Positions 36,616-48,756 are shown, counted from the stretch's first letter. The stretch: 64,000 nt of DNA from Owenia fusiformis (GCA_903813345.2 CAIIXF020000006.1:26729936-26793935), one strand, 5' to 3'. Numbers and translations: made by a program. The notes: generated from the letters alone by a model not told the origin.

Positions 36616-36659
36616 TGTAGGATTACACAATAATTTCCTGATCCATTCAAAGTATGTCT

Positions 36660-36750
36660 ATATGGCCGAGAGGGCTTGAGCGCCAGCACGTTCAAACTAG
36701 GCAATTAGGTGCTGTAACCACGAGTTTGAGACGTGTGTGCTCCTTGTGTT
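36660..36750 (+). other. tRNA-Leu-like SINE head or pseudogene
   Basis: TGGCCGAGAGGGCTTGAGCG resembles the D-arm/A-box of tRNA-Leu. CAGCAC...GTGCTG could form an anticodon stem, and CACGAGTTTGAGACGTG forms a T-arm-like hairpin close to a B box. The loops are the wrong size and the acceptor stem is lacking. It fits a tRNA-derived SINE better than a working tRNA gene. Confidence 0.4.
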
Positions 36751-36893
36751 TATTCATTTATACTCAAATTGAAGTAGATAACAATCATTGTATTGTTTCT
36801 AGAGTAGAAATTCGCTATTACTCAGCGATTTCTTCAAAGTAAGGCTATATATTTAAGAAATATAGACTGAAGAGCAGGTGTTATATCGACGAT

Positions 36894-36996
36894 TACACCA
36901 TGCAGGGCTAGGTACAAATGTTTTATGTACCCCGAACGACTGAAGGGAGTGAAGTGTTCGAAAGCTTTTGTGCCTAGCTCTATCATATGGGGTGTA
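36894..36996. mobile_element. 103-bp foldback
   Basis: TACACCATGCAGGGCTAGGT then ACAAA on the left faces TTTGTGCCTAGCTC ... GGGGTGTA on the right. The inner portion GTACCCCGAACGACTG and GTGTTCG can also pair partly. No coding content. Confidence 0.62.
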
Positions 36997-37002
36997 CGTA
37001 TC

Positions 37003-39270
37003 CTAGCTTATTAGATATGGCATTGCATGCTCTAAATATTTAGATTTTAAGTCAAGACACAATACTTTAGTGATCAAACTGTTAGGTCAAGGTTATACTT
37101 GTAAAAAGTTTAAGAAATACTTTCTGGTCTTTGCTGCAAAATACAAGTCATTAATTTCGAAGTTTTAAGTTTTACAACTTGAGATGCTGAAGGATGTAGG
37201 AATTGTTTAAGAAATTGGCGCTGAACTCACAATTTTTTCAATTGGCACCTTTTGAGGTGGATCCCAGCACTGGCATTAATGGTTGAGAAATAGGGATCGA
37301 AACCAGCCATAGTTCTCTCCTGATGACCATTGTGAATTATTGTGTTTTATGGATTATGGCGATGGCTTTTGCGAATGGATGTTGACCCTTTGAAACGCCT
37401 ATGGACTTGTAGACTGGATTTTATCTATCCCACATCATTTGAGACTGAATGCTCTATTTTATATGAGTACTTGTATCTACAACTATTTTTGATGTTATGA
37501 GTATTGGATATCAATTTCTAATTTTTTCTTCAACATGTATTGTAATGACTTCAGTATGAATGAAATGTCCCTTGGTGTTCTAGTCTTGGATTGTGATATT
37601 GGTTCTTGAATGGCGGGGGAAAGACATTGTTTCTTTTCATGTTAGATCATGGTTTTGGGATATATGGGGTTTGTTTTTCTTGACTGGTATGCACTTAGAG
37701 TTTGCTTTTTCTTGCTAAGTTCCATTACAACTTTTGGTCCTTTCCCTTTGGCACTCGTGCTTAGATATCTAAGGGGTGTATTTGTCGATATTACACATTA
37801 TTCGTATTACCAGGGGTAGTGTTGAGGAATATACCCCAGGTGAAATTCTGATATATCTGTAATGTATGCCTTTTAATATCTGTCAATTTGATCAAGGGTA
37901 GAGTAGATGGTAAATAATCACATCATGCCATATACAGATTCATGAATATATTGTAGTGTTCGTTGGGATTTGCTACTCCGTGGAGTTGTCGTTTTCTAGT
38001 TAGATAACTATTACATAATCAACACTGTCGCTGTACTGCTAAACAGTCATTTTCTCCTGAAGCGCGCCATCCAGCCATTCACATTTATGGGCTTCAAGAC
38101 TTCTGATGAGACACACTGTATGTCTTCTGGTAAAGCTCCTAAGTAATAATTCTCAACTTTTTCTCAACTAAATTGTGTTGATTCAAGGGCGGATGGATTG
38201 GGACAATCTGCATATTTCAAGTTTTCCAATGAGCCCCCTTGAAATTTCTGCAATCTGCAAACGCCTTAATTGTTGGGGGTAGGGTTCGAACTTCATTGCT
38301 GTTGTAGATTGTTTTAATCGCTTTATATCCACCACTGCCCTCCCAGGTGATTTTCGCTGCATGGTGGACAGATTCTGCAACTGATGGTTGTGGTTATGAT
38401 GCACAAGAAGAATATGCTATATATATCATTCCATGCCATATTCATTTGTAAGATGTTTAGCTTTAATCATCATGGTCATCATTGTGCTAGGGTCGGATGG
38501 TTTCATGTCAGCCAATGGCTAGTACTTTGTTAAGGTGGCAGGCTTAACTGATTTCTCTTTCATTGTAGTCAATCTGGTAAAGTATCCTCCATACTTGGGG
38601 ATTTAATAGCTCAATATTCTTTTTAGTTGTACTGCCAATATCACCAATGTATGGGTTGACTTCCATCCATTCCAAAAGGACATGTTTGCTCCAAAATTGT
38701 TTGAAATTATCTGTATCAATCTAGATACAACAGCAGAAGCCTTGAACTCCAGCAGTATAGTCCCAAGCGATATTTGTAGAGGTAAATAATTGTTGATAAC
38801 TAAGTTGGTGATTCAGTAATCTCTTAGAGGGGAAAGATCACAATTGTTATTTTTCACACCTCTATGAAAATGGAATGTTAGTATAGTCACATTTTTCGTT
38901 TGGATGACATTTTTTGACAAATTAGTTTAAAAAGCATCATATTTTGTATCACATGATGACTTTATAAATTGAGGTACATTGAATATAATTGCATGTGCTT
39001 CTATCAAAATATGTACTATAGGTATTATCTTTTAACAAAGTTTTTTTTTATTGTAATACTATGTAATCAATCTCAAACTAGATATCAGCAACTCGCACAG
39101 ATATTAAGACATACATACATTAGAGATATATAAGAAGTTTCACAGATTTAAGCATATGAGTGACCATTAAGGGGTTTCAAAGGTATAAATCATCAAGACA
39201 ATACTATTTGAAATCTAATATAGTATCATGTAACACTACTTTGAAAAGATCTTTAAGTAATACAGAATTC
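37003..39270. other. Unique AT-rich sequence, nothing recognised
   Basis: No exon with paired splice signals, no tandem array and no inverted repeat could be supported here on either strand. It is presumably intron of the minus-strand gene and forms the spacer of the inverted pair 35820-36615 / 39275-39885. Confidence 0.4.
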
Positions 39271-39274
39271 CTGC

Positions 39275-39885
39275 TCTATGCAGCCATTTTGAATCTTAAG
39301 GCATGAATTAGGAAAAACAATACTTTAACAGTGACCTGCTCTCACATTCCTTCAAATTGAATATAAAATACGCATACTTTGAAGATCACAAAATTATTGC
39401 GAAATCCCACACTAGGCGGCCATTTTGAATTTCAGGAGGCCTGAATCAGAAAAATGATACAATATTTGCAATCTACTCTTAATTACCTTTCATTTGAGTA
39501 TAATAAAGCTATACTTCAGAAAGATCTCAAAATTCCTGTTTTCCAGACCCCTCCCCCCATTCACGGCCCCTGGGGGTCAGGCTGAAAACACGCAATGTAT
39601 GTTAAATTAAACCTTTGTTCTCTCTATCTCTCCAAAACACATATTTCTCAGTGGTCTAATAATTTTTAATGAATGTTAACATGTTATAACTTTCAAAGTG
39701 CCACGCCCCCTTTGAAATTAATTACATAATTATATGGTGCGATTAAAAAAAAAGCTCAACATATATGATTTTGCAGATTATTTCATTTTAAAGAATACAT
39801 GTGTAGCAATAGAAAAATGCACAGAAAAAAACTTTATACCTTAAAACGACCTTTAGCCTGTCAGAGGTATTTGGCAACTGGACTA
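39275..39885 (-). repeat. Dispersed ~0.75-kb repeat, minus copy
   Basis: This is the reverse complement of blocks in 35820-36615: AGCCATTTTGAAT, CCTTTCATTTGAGTATAATA, AGCTATACTTCAGAAAGATC, TTTGCAGATTATTTCA, ACTTTATACCTTAAAACGAC and TTGGCAACTGGACTAA. It contains two GCCATTTTGAAT blocks about 130 bp apart, suggesting an internal duplication. Confidence 0.68.
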
Positions 39886-41359
39886 ATTAGGGTTAGGTTG
39901 GGTGTAAAAAAGCTTACCACAAACTAAGAAGTCAAATAATGACTCATGCAGAGAATATTCCAATAACTGGTCTTCTTTATCAAATATTTCATGGGATCAA
40001 ATATTGGAAATGCAATGAGAAACGGATTTACAAAGGAATATGGAAAAAACCTATATCAACAACAAATTATATGCAATTAACTGCCACACTCATACATACA
40101 TAAGATAAATTCATTGAGCAGTTAAGCATGAAAGAGTTAACATGAGAGAGGATCTCCTTCAGAGGGTTGTCTTGATAAAAAAAACATGGTCTACAATCAA
40201 TATATTTCACTAATGTAGCTGACTTGAATTTCATACAGTGTATGCTTTGAATAATAAACTAATAAAGATGTTCTATTGTTTGCCCATCTAAAAGGTTTCA
40301 CCTTTTCTGATTTTTTCTCTTCAATCTAGTGAATCACCTCTGTTATTTTCCCTTCTCTTCCATTATTCAACGCATGGAGATCATATCTTCTTAAATATGC
40401 TTGCCTCAAACCCAGAGGCAAACAGTAAACTACAACTACAGATGAAGCCCTCTTTTAAGACACAAAATCAAATATTTCCAAAGGGTACTTCTCAATGTCA
40501 GCTTTTCTTCTAGTGATGTTACCTTCCGGTTGATTCTGATATTACATAAAATAATCAATTCACAACAATTTTTTCTGACTTGAACTTTCTTTCAGCTTAA
40601 AGAAGACAATCAATGATGTGCCACAAACATATGTTTTGAGATGAATTCATCCTGACATTTAGACAGATGCCATGTTTGCTTACAAATCAAGTCATGCTGA
40701 AATAAGTAACATCTAAAAGAAGAAATGTTGCGATATTTCACCAGATAAAGAAATGTTCCTTGTATTAACCAGAGGGTCATTAACAGAAACTTTGTAAAGT
40801 TAAAAATTTGTAAAATCCATTGTTCTCTAACTGTGACATCATCATATCCATGGTTACAACAATTGATTTATGAATTCATAACTTTGCTAAGTTTCTGCTG
40901 ATGACCCCAGTAAAATAAATGTATGTATAAATGGTTACTTCCAAAACTTGACAATATCCTGACTTGTCATCTAATTTATTGCATCCCTCTGTCTTAAATG
41001 ACAGGTGATGAAAGCTCAGTGTTGGATCTTAACCATGCAATATCATTGGAGATTGATAATGATACTGCATTCCATCTGTAGAGTTTGATAAACAGAAGGA
41101 GTGGCAGGTGACAATGCAATAGAAATCTAAACATATCATAATGAGTAACAGCACATGTCATGGTGTTCAACTTCTTCAGATAGTTGAATAAGAAGTGATG
41201 ATAATAGCAGAAATAAAGGTTTGAGATGTTCCCCTCTGGGTCTTAAAGATGCCCCCTGTCAGAAAACACGAAACCAGTGAACATGATCGAATTATTGAAA
41301 TTATCACATTTATATTAATACTATGCTTCATTTAATCTTACCCTCATTCTCTACATATA

Positions 41360-41542
41360 CAGTAAAACCTGTCTAATATAAACACCTCTTGTTCCCGTCA
41401 AAAGTGTTCAGATTAGCTGGTGCAAACATCACACATTTTTTTAACATGATAGTCAATGGGAGAGTACAAAATTAAGGCAGAGAAAGAGTTCATATTGAGA
41501 GGTGTTTAGAATCAAAAGGTGTTCAGATATACAGGTTTACTG
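41360..41542. mobile_element. TA-flanked mariner-type MITE
   Basis: TA then CAGTAAAACCTGTCTA on the left, and ACAGGTTTACTG then TA on the right. Inside, AAACACCTC and GAGGTGTTTAGA extend the palindrome. Relatives are at 43861-44037, 30778-30925 and 16700-16835. Typical of small Tc1/mariner-derived MITEs. Confidence 0.82.
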
Positions 41543-42550
41543 TACTTCTTCAGAATCAATTTATCACTAAGGCATCTAAGGTTCTTGTCTTATGTAGTTG
41601 GTATGCATGAATGACTCCGACTCCATGTCTATTGAACAGATAATACAACTACCCTAAAGAGAAATATCACGTTGGTTATGTTTTACATCCTAAAATAGAG
41701 AGTAAATGAGTGGAATAAGCAAGGAATAAAGTAAACAGGCATATAGTGAACACTCTAAATTGTATAGAAAGGCAAGAAAATGAGGGAGTTCATTCAAATT
41801 TTTGTGAGAAAAAGCATGAAAAAGGCATGATGATTTGTAAAAAATGTAAAAATGGAAGATTTATTTAAGTTAGAACTGACACCTAAAATATGGTCTTCCA
41901 TGAATTGTATTTAATCCTGTTGGTTTTAATAATACATCTTTGCCTTGGTGGTCATTTCCCTAGGGACATTTTCCAAACACATCCTATATAATACAAAAAT
42001 TGATACACAGACTAGTGATGAATGTTTAAATGTGAACACCTCTCAACGTGTTTAATTTTTGTCAATCTATGCATTCAACTCTGTAGATGTTTGATTTTAA
42101 TATACCAAAGGAAAGCATTGTGTTCATTTCCAGTAAATGTGTAACATAAATGATTACAGCATAAAAACTGATTTCTTCACCAAATCCAAGGACATTGCCT
42201 TGTAAAGAATTCCAAATGGTAAATCTGTGTTTCTTTTATAACATTACTTCACATTTTATTTCACTAACTAGATTTATGTCTAAATAAAATCAAAGACTCT
42301 TATAAGTCATCTCATTTCATGCCTATTATATCACTTTATAGTTCTCTGATTCACATTTAATAGTTCCAATCAAATCAAACTTGCACTTTTCATTATAAAG
42401 CGCTACCAGGGGTTAAAATGACCTAACTCTATTTATAAGAGACAGCATACAGCTAGAAAGAAGGAGGGGGCATGATAACTAAGGGAGATAGGAAAGAAAA
42501 TGGTCTACCTAAAAACCAACTTTTTTTTAGTTTTGTAACTAACTAAATAC

Positions 42551-42823
42551 ATGGTTAAGCTATTAACAAATCAAATATTAAATGGAAACAATAAATGGGG
42601 CAACAAAAAATGCCTTATTTGTAATTCCGGCGATATTGAAACCTTAGATCATTTTACTCTATTATGTAGCTCTTTAGATGCTGAAAGGGTAGCTCTACTG
42701 GCTCTTTTCAAAATGGGAGAAGTTAATGTACTCCAGATTTTCAAAGAGGATGATGATTTTAATATGATTTTAAAGGCTAAGGCAATTTACTCTATGTATA
42801 AAAAACGCAATCTTTTGATGTAA
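42551..42823 (+). pseudogene. 3' fragment of a non-LTR retrotransposon ORF
   Basis: A 90-codon frame contains CLICNSGDIETLDHFTLLC followed by SSLDAERV. The C-x2-C-x9-10-H-x4-C pattern with E.xxHF..xC is the usual zinc-binding-like tail after reverse transcriptase in several LINE clades (CR1/Jockey/Rex-like). An in-frame stop lies just upstream, so only the C-terminal end survives: a 5'-truncated copy. Downstream, AATAAAAGAAACAATACAAT and ACAAT end in a short tandem tail (to about 42898), as expected of a LINE 3' end. It lies opposite to the surrounding gene. The clade is not fixed. Confidence 0.7.
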
Positions 42824-42898
42824 AAATGTTTTTTTTACCAAAAATTATAATGTACTCACATGGAAATAATGTGGTAATAAAAGAAACAATACAATACA
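42824..42898 (+). mobile_element. 3' tail of the LINE fragment with ATACA repeats
   Basis: The short 3' region after the stop ends TAATAAAAGAAACAATACAA then TACAAT. A microsatellite-like tail instead of poly(A) is typical of CR1/Rex-type elements. Confidence 0.55.
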
Positions 42899-43189
42899 AT
42901 GTAGACATACATCCCATACTATCATAGAAACAAAACAAAGAGGTACACATCACACTTCGAGAATTGTATCATTCAAAATTGAGAATTAAGGTGGGCAGAA
43001 AAATATCCATTTTGTATGTAGCATCAAATACAAAAGATCCTAGTTAACTGAAACAAATAACTCACTGGACCAAACCCACCTTAACAACCGACTACAGTCT
43101 TTGGAGAGTTATTCAATAAATTAAATGTCAGATTGATTATAGTTTTGAATGTATCTTTGATTGTGAGAAATTAAGTGGATTAACTGACA

Positions 43190-43232
43190 GTTTGTTAAGT
43201 TTCCCGATTGACAAACTGTCTGACGATGGGAC
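43190..43232. repeat. Small hairpin GACAGTTTGT...ACAAACTGTC
   Basis: GACAGTTTGT and ACAAACTGTC form an inverted repeat with a loop of about 18 nt. Probably a relic of a small MITE; no other end was found. Confidence 0.55.
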
Positions 43233-43714
43233 CAGGTATCATCGAGACAGTATTTCCCCATCTATTCAGTCATCAGACAATAATTTAATTAGATTGTCTG
43301 TCTGTGTGATAATAATTAGATATTGAATGATTTGTACTTTATAAGTACAGAGATTGAGATTTGAGGATATTATAATAAAAAGTTCAGCTTCTCCATCTTC
43401 AATAACGTGCTGCCATCTATGAAATATACTTGTAAAGAAAAGCATCAAGAGTGCAAATACCATCATTTGATTGGTTTCACTTCTCCAAGATAGAACCTCA
43501 TACTTTTACATAGACCCATCTTAGATTTCCAAGGTATGATGTTTTCATCATGATTGAAAATCAAACTCGGAAACGAGTATGTCATAGACCTGCAACTCTT
43601 ATATATATATATATATTGTTTTCTTGGAGCTAGCCTTATGTGCTGGACTTATCAAAGAAATCCCGTCAAAATTCAAAATACATTTTCTCAACAAGAACAT
43701 AATGCTCTCCTTAC

Positions 43715-43839
43715 TGAAATCCTGCTAGAGGTTGTGGAGGGGGTACTGTCCATGCTGACTGTGTCTTCATGAGATGCAGGGAATGCTGGGACACTACCTC
43801 TCCTGTCCTCTTCTCCCAGAGCCTTCTCATAGGATGTGT
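43715..43839 (-). CDS. Internal exon encoding a Ser/Thr-rich segment
   Basis: Minus-strand exon of 125 nt. The acceptor is excellent (TATTTTTATTTGTATTTCTAG) and the donor is TTTCA|GTAAGG. It starts in phase 1 and ends in phase 0, matching the phase-0 start of the exon at 18919-19022. It encodes TSYEKALGEEDRRGSVPAFP, then ASHEDTVSMDSTPSTTSSRIS: an acidic/basic start (RRGS kinase-site-like), then a Ser/Thr-rich, probably disordered region. Base composition is richer in G+C than the flanks, as expected of coding DNA. A TA-flanked MITE ends about 21 bp upstream of the exon start, next to the splice acceptor. Function not recognised. Confidence 0.8.
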
Positions 43840-43860
43840 CTAGAAATACAAATAAAAATA

Positions 43861-44037
43861 CTGTAAAACTTGAATATTTGAATACCTGTCTAATCTGAAC
43901 ATTTCTGCTGGATGTGAATGCCTTTTTGGTCCCATTTTTGAATCTGCTATAGACTTCCATGCTAAAAAACCTTAAAATGGGAACACCTGCAAATCCAGAT
44001 ACTTTTGACTGGTCCAAGTGGCATTCAGATATTGCAG
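43861..44037. mobile_element. TA-flanked MITE beside a splice acceptor
   Basis: Termini CTGTAAAACTTGAATA and, inverted from the right, CTGCAATATCTGAATG lie next to TA at 43859-43860 and 44038-44039. The interior shares GCCTTTTTGGTCCCATTTTT and ATAGACTTCCATG with other members of the CAGTAAAACC family. Its end is 21 bp from the exon at 43715-43839, so the exon's acceptor region directly adjoins the transposon. Confidence 0.75.
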
Positions 44038-46142
44038 TACCTATTTCAAAATGTAAACACATTTAAAATCTAATAGATGACTCATACATTCTTAATAAGA
44101 GGTTGAGTTACAGCCTTATTTTTTATTGACATTGGAATCTCTTTGAGGGTCCAGTTTTATATTGCAATTTTATCCAGTTAGATGTATCCTATTGTGTTAA
44201 ACATCAGGGATCCAGAAAGTATGATATCTTTATATTCTGAAATAAATATAAATCAAATCAAATTCCTTGATATGTTTTGTCATACTATAGCTAAGCTCAT
44301 AGATCTTGAGCTACCTGGCAAAGTTTTGAATCACAAGCCATTACCTAAAACATATTTTGCTGAGTCAGCTTTTCTTCGTTTTGGCTTCACTAAAATGTTA
44401 GTTATTAATCCTTGGTGGTGTTGTACTTCAAAAATCATACTGCATAATATTCTAATATTGATGAAACATAAAATCCAATCTTTAGTTGTCCATATTGACC
44501 AGACACTAATTTTCTCTATCTTAAAGCTATCCTTTTGCATTAAAAGCTCCAGTTGCAAACATGTGAATGATTTATTCTTGCACAATTGACTGGCATAAAA
44601 TACTGTGCTGATTTAATTCTATAACACAGTGTTTGATTTCTTTATTGTATTCTTCAAAGGATCCAGTTATAAAATCAAAACATCTGTGTAATTTAATGAC
44701 TTTGCAACATGATATCAACTCATAGCACACTCTAAAGTCTGCCTGGCTAATTACCCCTCAATTTATAATTACAATTACTGTAAAAAAGTCATTAAAAATT
44801 GACAATTCTTGACAGGCCTTGAGGCAGAACAATACCTGATTCAAAAAATCAGATCTGACTTTCTATTGAAAATTGATACAAAGAATCTCAATAATAAAAC
44901 AACATTTTGAAAATAATAGATTCTGGATATACTCAATACATCAGGTGTCAAATATCTAGGATGATATCATTTTTCTGTCAGTTTTTTTATGTTCTAATCA
45001 TCAGGGACAGATCTAGCTGATATGTAAAATTCTATGAGGTAGCTAGTGTCATATGAATGTCACTCAAAGCTTGATTGTTTCAACAGAAACCATGTTCAAT
45101 AAAATAGCAAGTATCCTGCTAGCTCTTGATAAAGACAACTTTTGTTTGCATTAGTTTGCATTATTGATGTTTTCAGAATTAAAATACCAGCTGAAATTAT
45201 GATCTTTGAACCATGTTAATAAATCATGGACAATTGACCATTCATTTTATGCACAGCTATTGGAAAGTGAAAACAATGGTAGAATTATGCAAAACAAATT
45301 AATACAAGATACAAGACAGCTTTAAACACTGGTCAAATATTAAGGCACTCATAGAGCAATCCATCTTTATTAGTCTGGTATCAAGTCCTGGAATATAGAC
45401 TCTAGCAATAAAATATGTAGTCCTGTACCCTTCAGCAAAAACTGGCTAAAAGCTGGCCCAGTTTCAGGGTAGGAATTATTTGCACAACAATTAATGTGAT
45501 CTAAGAGAGAGAGCCTGGCACCTTCTTGAATTTGAACTTTGGATAAAGACATTAATGAGCGATGACCTTGGAATGAAAAACCAATCTATTGTTTTGTCTA
45601 AGAGCAACCTGTAATACCGAAAGGCAAGTGACAGTATTATGACACATGACAGGTGTATCAAACAGACATTAGATGTCAAATATATCCTACATCTAGGGCA
45701 TGTTCGCTTATCAGTTTAATTTTTAAATCTTGAAAATCCAAGTTGCATCCTGGGGCCATCATTCCTCAGTAAAGGCTCTTTAAAGAGACAAATGCTTAAG
45801 ATCAAAATTAAATATAACACAATGGCCATCTATAAATCAGCAAAATCAGAATGTGCAACTTTAAAACAGCAATTTGTAAGAAAAAATTTTAGATTTCAAG
45901 ACTTATTTCTGGCAATGTTTTTTCTTCATTCAATGAAATTCAGCCAAAGTTCAACATTCTTTGTTCTAATATCATGGAAGCTTTTCAACATGTCACACCA
46001 GTTAGAATCCCAACATATTATTGATAAATTAATGTCATTCTTGCATGTTAACGGTAAAAGCCATGATGTTCAAATGAAGTGAATTTTCCTTCTGAAACTG
46101 TTCTACAAAAGCTCATATATACCATTTACATATTTTGATAAT

Positions 46143-46339
46143 AATAAATAGAGGTTATTTAATGGGAGGGATGGAATATGGATTTTATTCCGAGGGAAAA
46201 TATGATATTGGCCAAGGAAAATATAATATTGACCGAGGGCGATAGCCCGAGTGTCAATATGATATTTTCTGAGGCCAATATCATATTTTCTCAAGGAATA
46301 AATCCATATTCCATCACGACCATCAATAACCTATTTATT
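46143..46339. repeat. Nearly perfect palindromic foldback
   Basis: AATAAATAGAGGTTATT on the left and AATAACCTATTTATT on the right are the ends. Inward, GGAATATGGATTTTATTCC faces GGAATAAATCCATATTCC, and AAAATATGATATTGGCC faces GGCCAATATCATATTTT. At the centre GGGC-GATA-GCCC forms a tetraloop-like turn. Vocabulary (TATTGGCC, CGAGGGC, AAAATATNATATTG) resembles the foldback at 9815-11210, suggesting a related family. Confidence 0.85.
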
Positions 46340-46406
46340 TCATAATATATTTTTTTCAATTTTAATGAAGTCATCAACATCCTCTGTTGCATACCTAGAC
46401 ATATTT

Positions 46407-46443
46407 GTCACAGTAATAGACCTTTGTCACAGTAATAGACGTA
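46407..46443 (+). repeat. 17-bp direct duplication
   Basis: TTTGTCACAGTAATAGACC and TTTGTCACAGTAATAGACG stand head to tail just after the foldback at 46143-46339. Confidence 0.85.
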
Positions 46444-46547
46444 AACTAGATGATAATAATTTCAATAATTTCAATTTTCCAAACGATTTTTTTACTTCCT
46501 GTAGAGATGTGCTAGACGAAAAGCGTAAAACTCAAGAGAAATTACCG

Positions 46548-46662
46548 GGAATATTTCTGATACGGGATCTGATACAGGATTTTTGCTGATACGGGATCCA
46601 ATACGGGATCTGATACGGGATTTTGGCTGATACGGGATCTGATACGGGATTTTTCAAATAAC
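46548..46662 (+). repeat. Tandem GATACGGGATCT tract
   Basis: About eight copies of (T)GATACGGGATC with interspersed GGATTTTTGC or GGATTTTGGC spacers. Just downstream (46665-46720) TTTTATTCCCTG...GGAATAAAA forms another inverted repeat whose words match the foldback ends, so this may be the far part of one composite element starting at 46143. Confidence 0.82.
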
Positions 46663-48635
46663 ACTTTTATTCCCTGTTATTTTCCCAGGGAAAACATGTT
46701 ATTATGGAATAAAAAGCATTATTATTATATTATGTGGTATACTTCATGAGTCTACCATATCACTTCACAGTAAAAGCATTTCCAAAAACAGATACGTAAG
46801 AATGTTTCCTGGTCATATCTCTATTATTATGATTTCCATTTTCAAATTGACTCTATATACATTTTCTATCTAATGAAATAAATTTGTTGAATTGCAGATA
46901 TAATCGTGATAAGATTTTTATTTTCAGTAATGATATTTTCCCACCTGTAAATTCAAACCACAATATCTGTAGATATCAATGTACACCTGGAATGTATTTT
47001 AACAATGGATGGTTTAATTAAACAATGGAAGGTTTAATAGAGGAAATAACTTAAATGTTATCATTGCTACTCATAGAGATAATCCCTAAAAACAATAGAA
47101 ACATTAAAAATTGTTAACTAATAAATGCTGTAAAAATACAGATCTACTGATGGTAAATAGCATTTATAAATAGATCCATAACGTAAATAAACATTTGATT
47201 GAAAAACAAATAAACAGTTCAGAATTGATGGTGATACAAAATGAGTTAATCCCAACAAAACAATAAATATGATTATAAACCAAGATGTCATGAGTCATTT
47301 TAATGATATTCTAAACACCATCATTTGCTGTCCAAATGATATGACAAGCCCCCCCCCCCTCCGTGAAGTATGTTCCTTACATATAAGGAAAATTAAAGAA
47401 AGTATACAAGATGTACAAGGAAATGAAAAAGGGTGAACTTGAAAATATGGACACATAGCACTTGATATTACATTGCTACTAAATCATTTTTCAAGAACCA
47501 TGCTAACATATATCAAGGCAAACAAAGTAGAATTTTCTGGATTGGTAAATGTTATGTTGATTTTAGCAGCCCTGAAAGCTACAAGACATTTTTCTGAGGT
47601 GACTTCTGATCAACATTTTGATATAGCCAGATTATATCAGCTAATTAGGGAGAATATCTCTTGAGTCAACATAACATGACAGCTGATCCTGCTACTCTAA
47701 GAATTTGCAAATCTTCTAAATTCCAAATTCTCCAGGGGCGCCTTGGTCTTGGAATCAGGTAGGCATCAGGTCATGAGCATTAGAAGAAAACATTTCTTCC
47801 AGTTATGTCTGTCTGTAGCATACCTTGATCAAGGGGGTTCTTACTTTGCTGTAAAGTCTATACTTTGAAAAACATTTGTAAGTTCTGCCAAAATATACCA
47901 AATTTCTCCATGTCTTATGTTCTTCAGCATTCTTAGTACAGAACATCTTTTAAAAGTTTTGCATCTTGATTCAGTGAAGCATATGAAATACGAGAGAAAA
48001 ACAGATTTTTAGAAGGCTTAAAAAGCAAGATGTGCCATCAATACAATGTGAGACAGTACACCAGTAATAAATAAATGAATTCATGATTTACTATAGAGCT
48101 ATACCCCAATTATTATAGACAACTAACAAAGCATGGTGACCAAAAAAATGTACTGTCTCCCTAACTTATTGAATGCTACTTAGTACTTGGAGCATGGTAG
48201 GGGGGGGGGGGGGGGGCTCACACTGATTTGATGGAAGACACATTTATCTGAATAAGATATCTTTGAACTTGCAGTTAGATTAGAATATACTTAAATTAAA
48301 AAAACAACAACTTGTATTACATTGCAGAATAATTACTTTTGTCCTTTTTTATCATTATGATTAAATTCCTAGTCTAAATGTGTCAACACCTTCAAATTAA
48401 TGAGAATACTTGAGCTGGCACCAACACTTAAAAGTTAACACAGACCCAATGTTAACTCAAGTTCCAGTTGACTAGTACCCTTTTTAATTCAAGAACTAGT
48501 TAACTCAAACACTAGTCAACTTGAACATTAGTGCTGCCATATAGCCTAGTCAACATATGGGCTTGGTGCAAGACTATCAGTTTATTGTATAGTTTGACAA
48601 TGATAGCGCTTTGTGCATTGTGTCATTGACGTTAC

Positions 48636-48655
48636 TTTTTGGACACCCTGTATAT
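48636..48655 (+). mobile_element. Solitary mariner-type right end
   Basis: TTTTTGGACACCCTGTATA is the usual right terminus of a mariner/MITE (CAGGGTGTCC inverted). No left partner was found nearby. Confidence 0.35.
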
Positions 48656-48756
48656 ATATGACATTCACTTCTACAGAGTGTCAGTATTATGTAGATGAAA
48701 CTCTCTTTTAAGCAAGATGAAAGTTCCGAAATTGAAAAGGGTTGACAACCACCTAC

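Larger units (their letters stand above)
19023..43714 (-). other. Long intron region of the minus-strand gene
   Basis: About 24.7 kb separates two well-supported exons. Only one possible extra exon was found (23839-23871). The rest is AT-rich intron with MITEs, retroelement pieces and simple repeats. A purine-rich, degenerate GAAAATGAAATAATAT tract lies at about 19850-20000. From 20.0 to 23.8 kb and from 25.1 to 27.7 kb I see no gene and no clear repeat apart from G/C homopolymers. Confidence 0.55.
43840..48756 (-). other. Intron between minus-strand exons
   Basis: Contains the TA MITE at 43861-44037, the foldback at 46143-46339 with its following 12-bp repeats, and G/C runs. A 135-codon open frame on the plus strand (44182-44589) has AT-rich composition, no recognisable motif and no splice or promoter context. 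Near 48445-48530 GTTGACTAGT, ACTAGTTAAC and ACTAGTCAAC words form overlapping small inverted repeats. Confidence 0.5.

Noticed and set aside
44182-44589. Longest open frame, 135 codons, plus strand
   Set aside because: AT-driven composition, no recognisable motif, no neighbouring exon, and it lies in an intron of the opposite gene.
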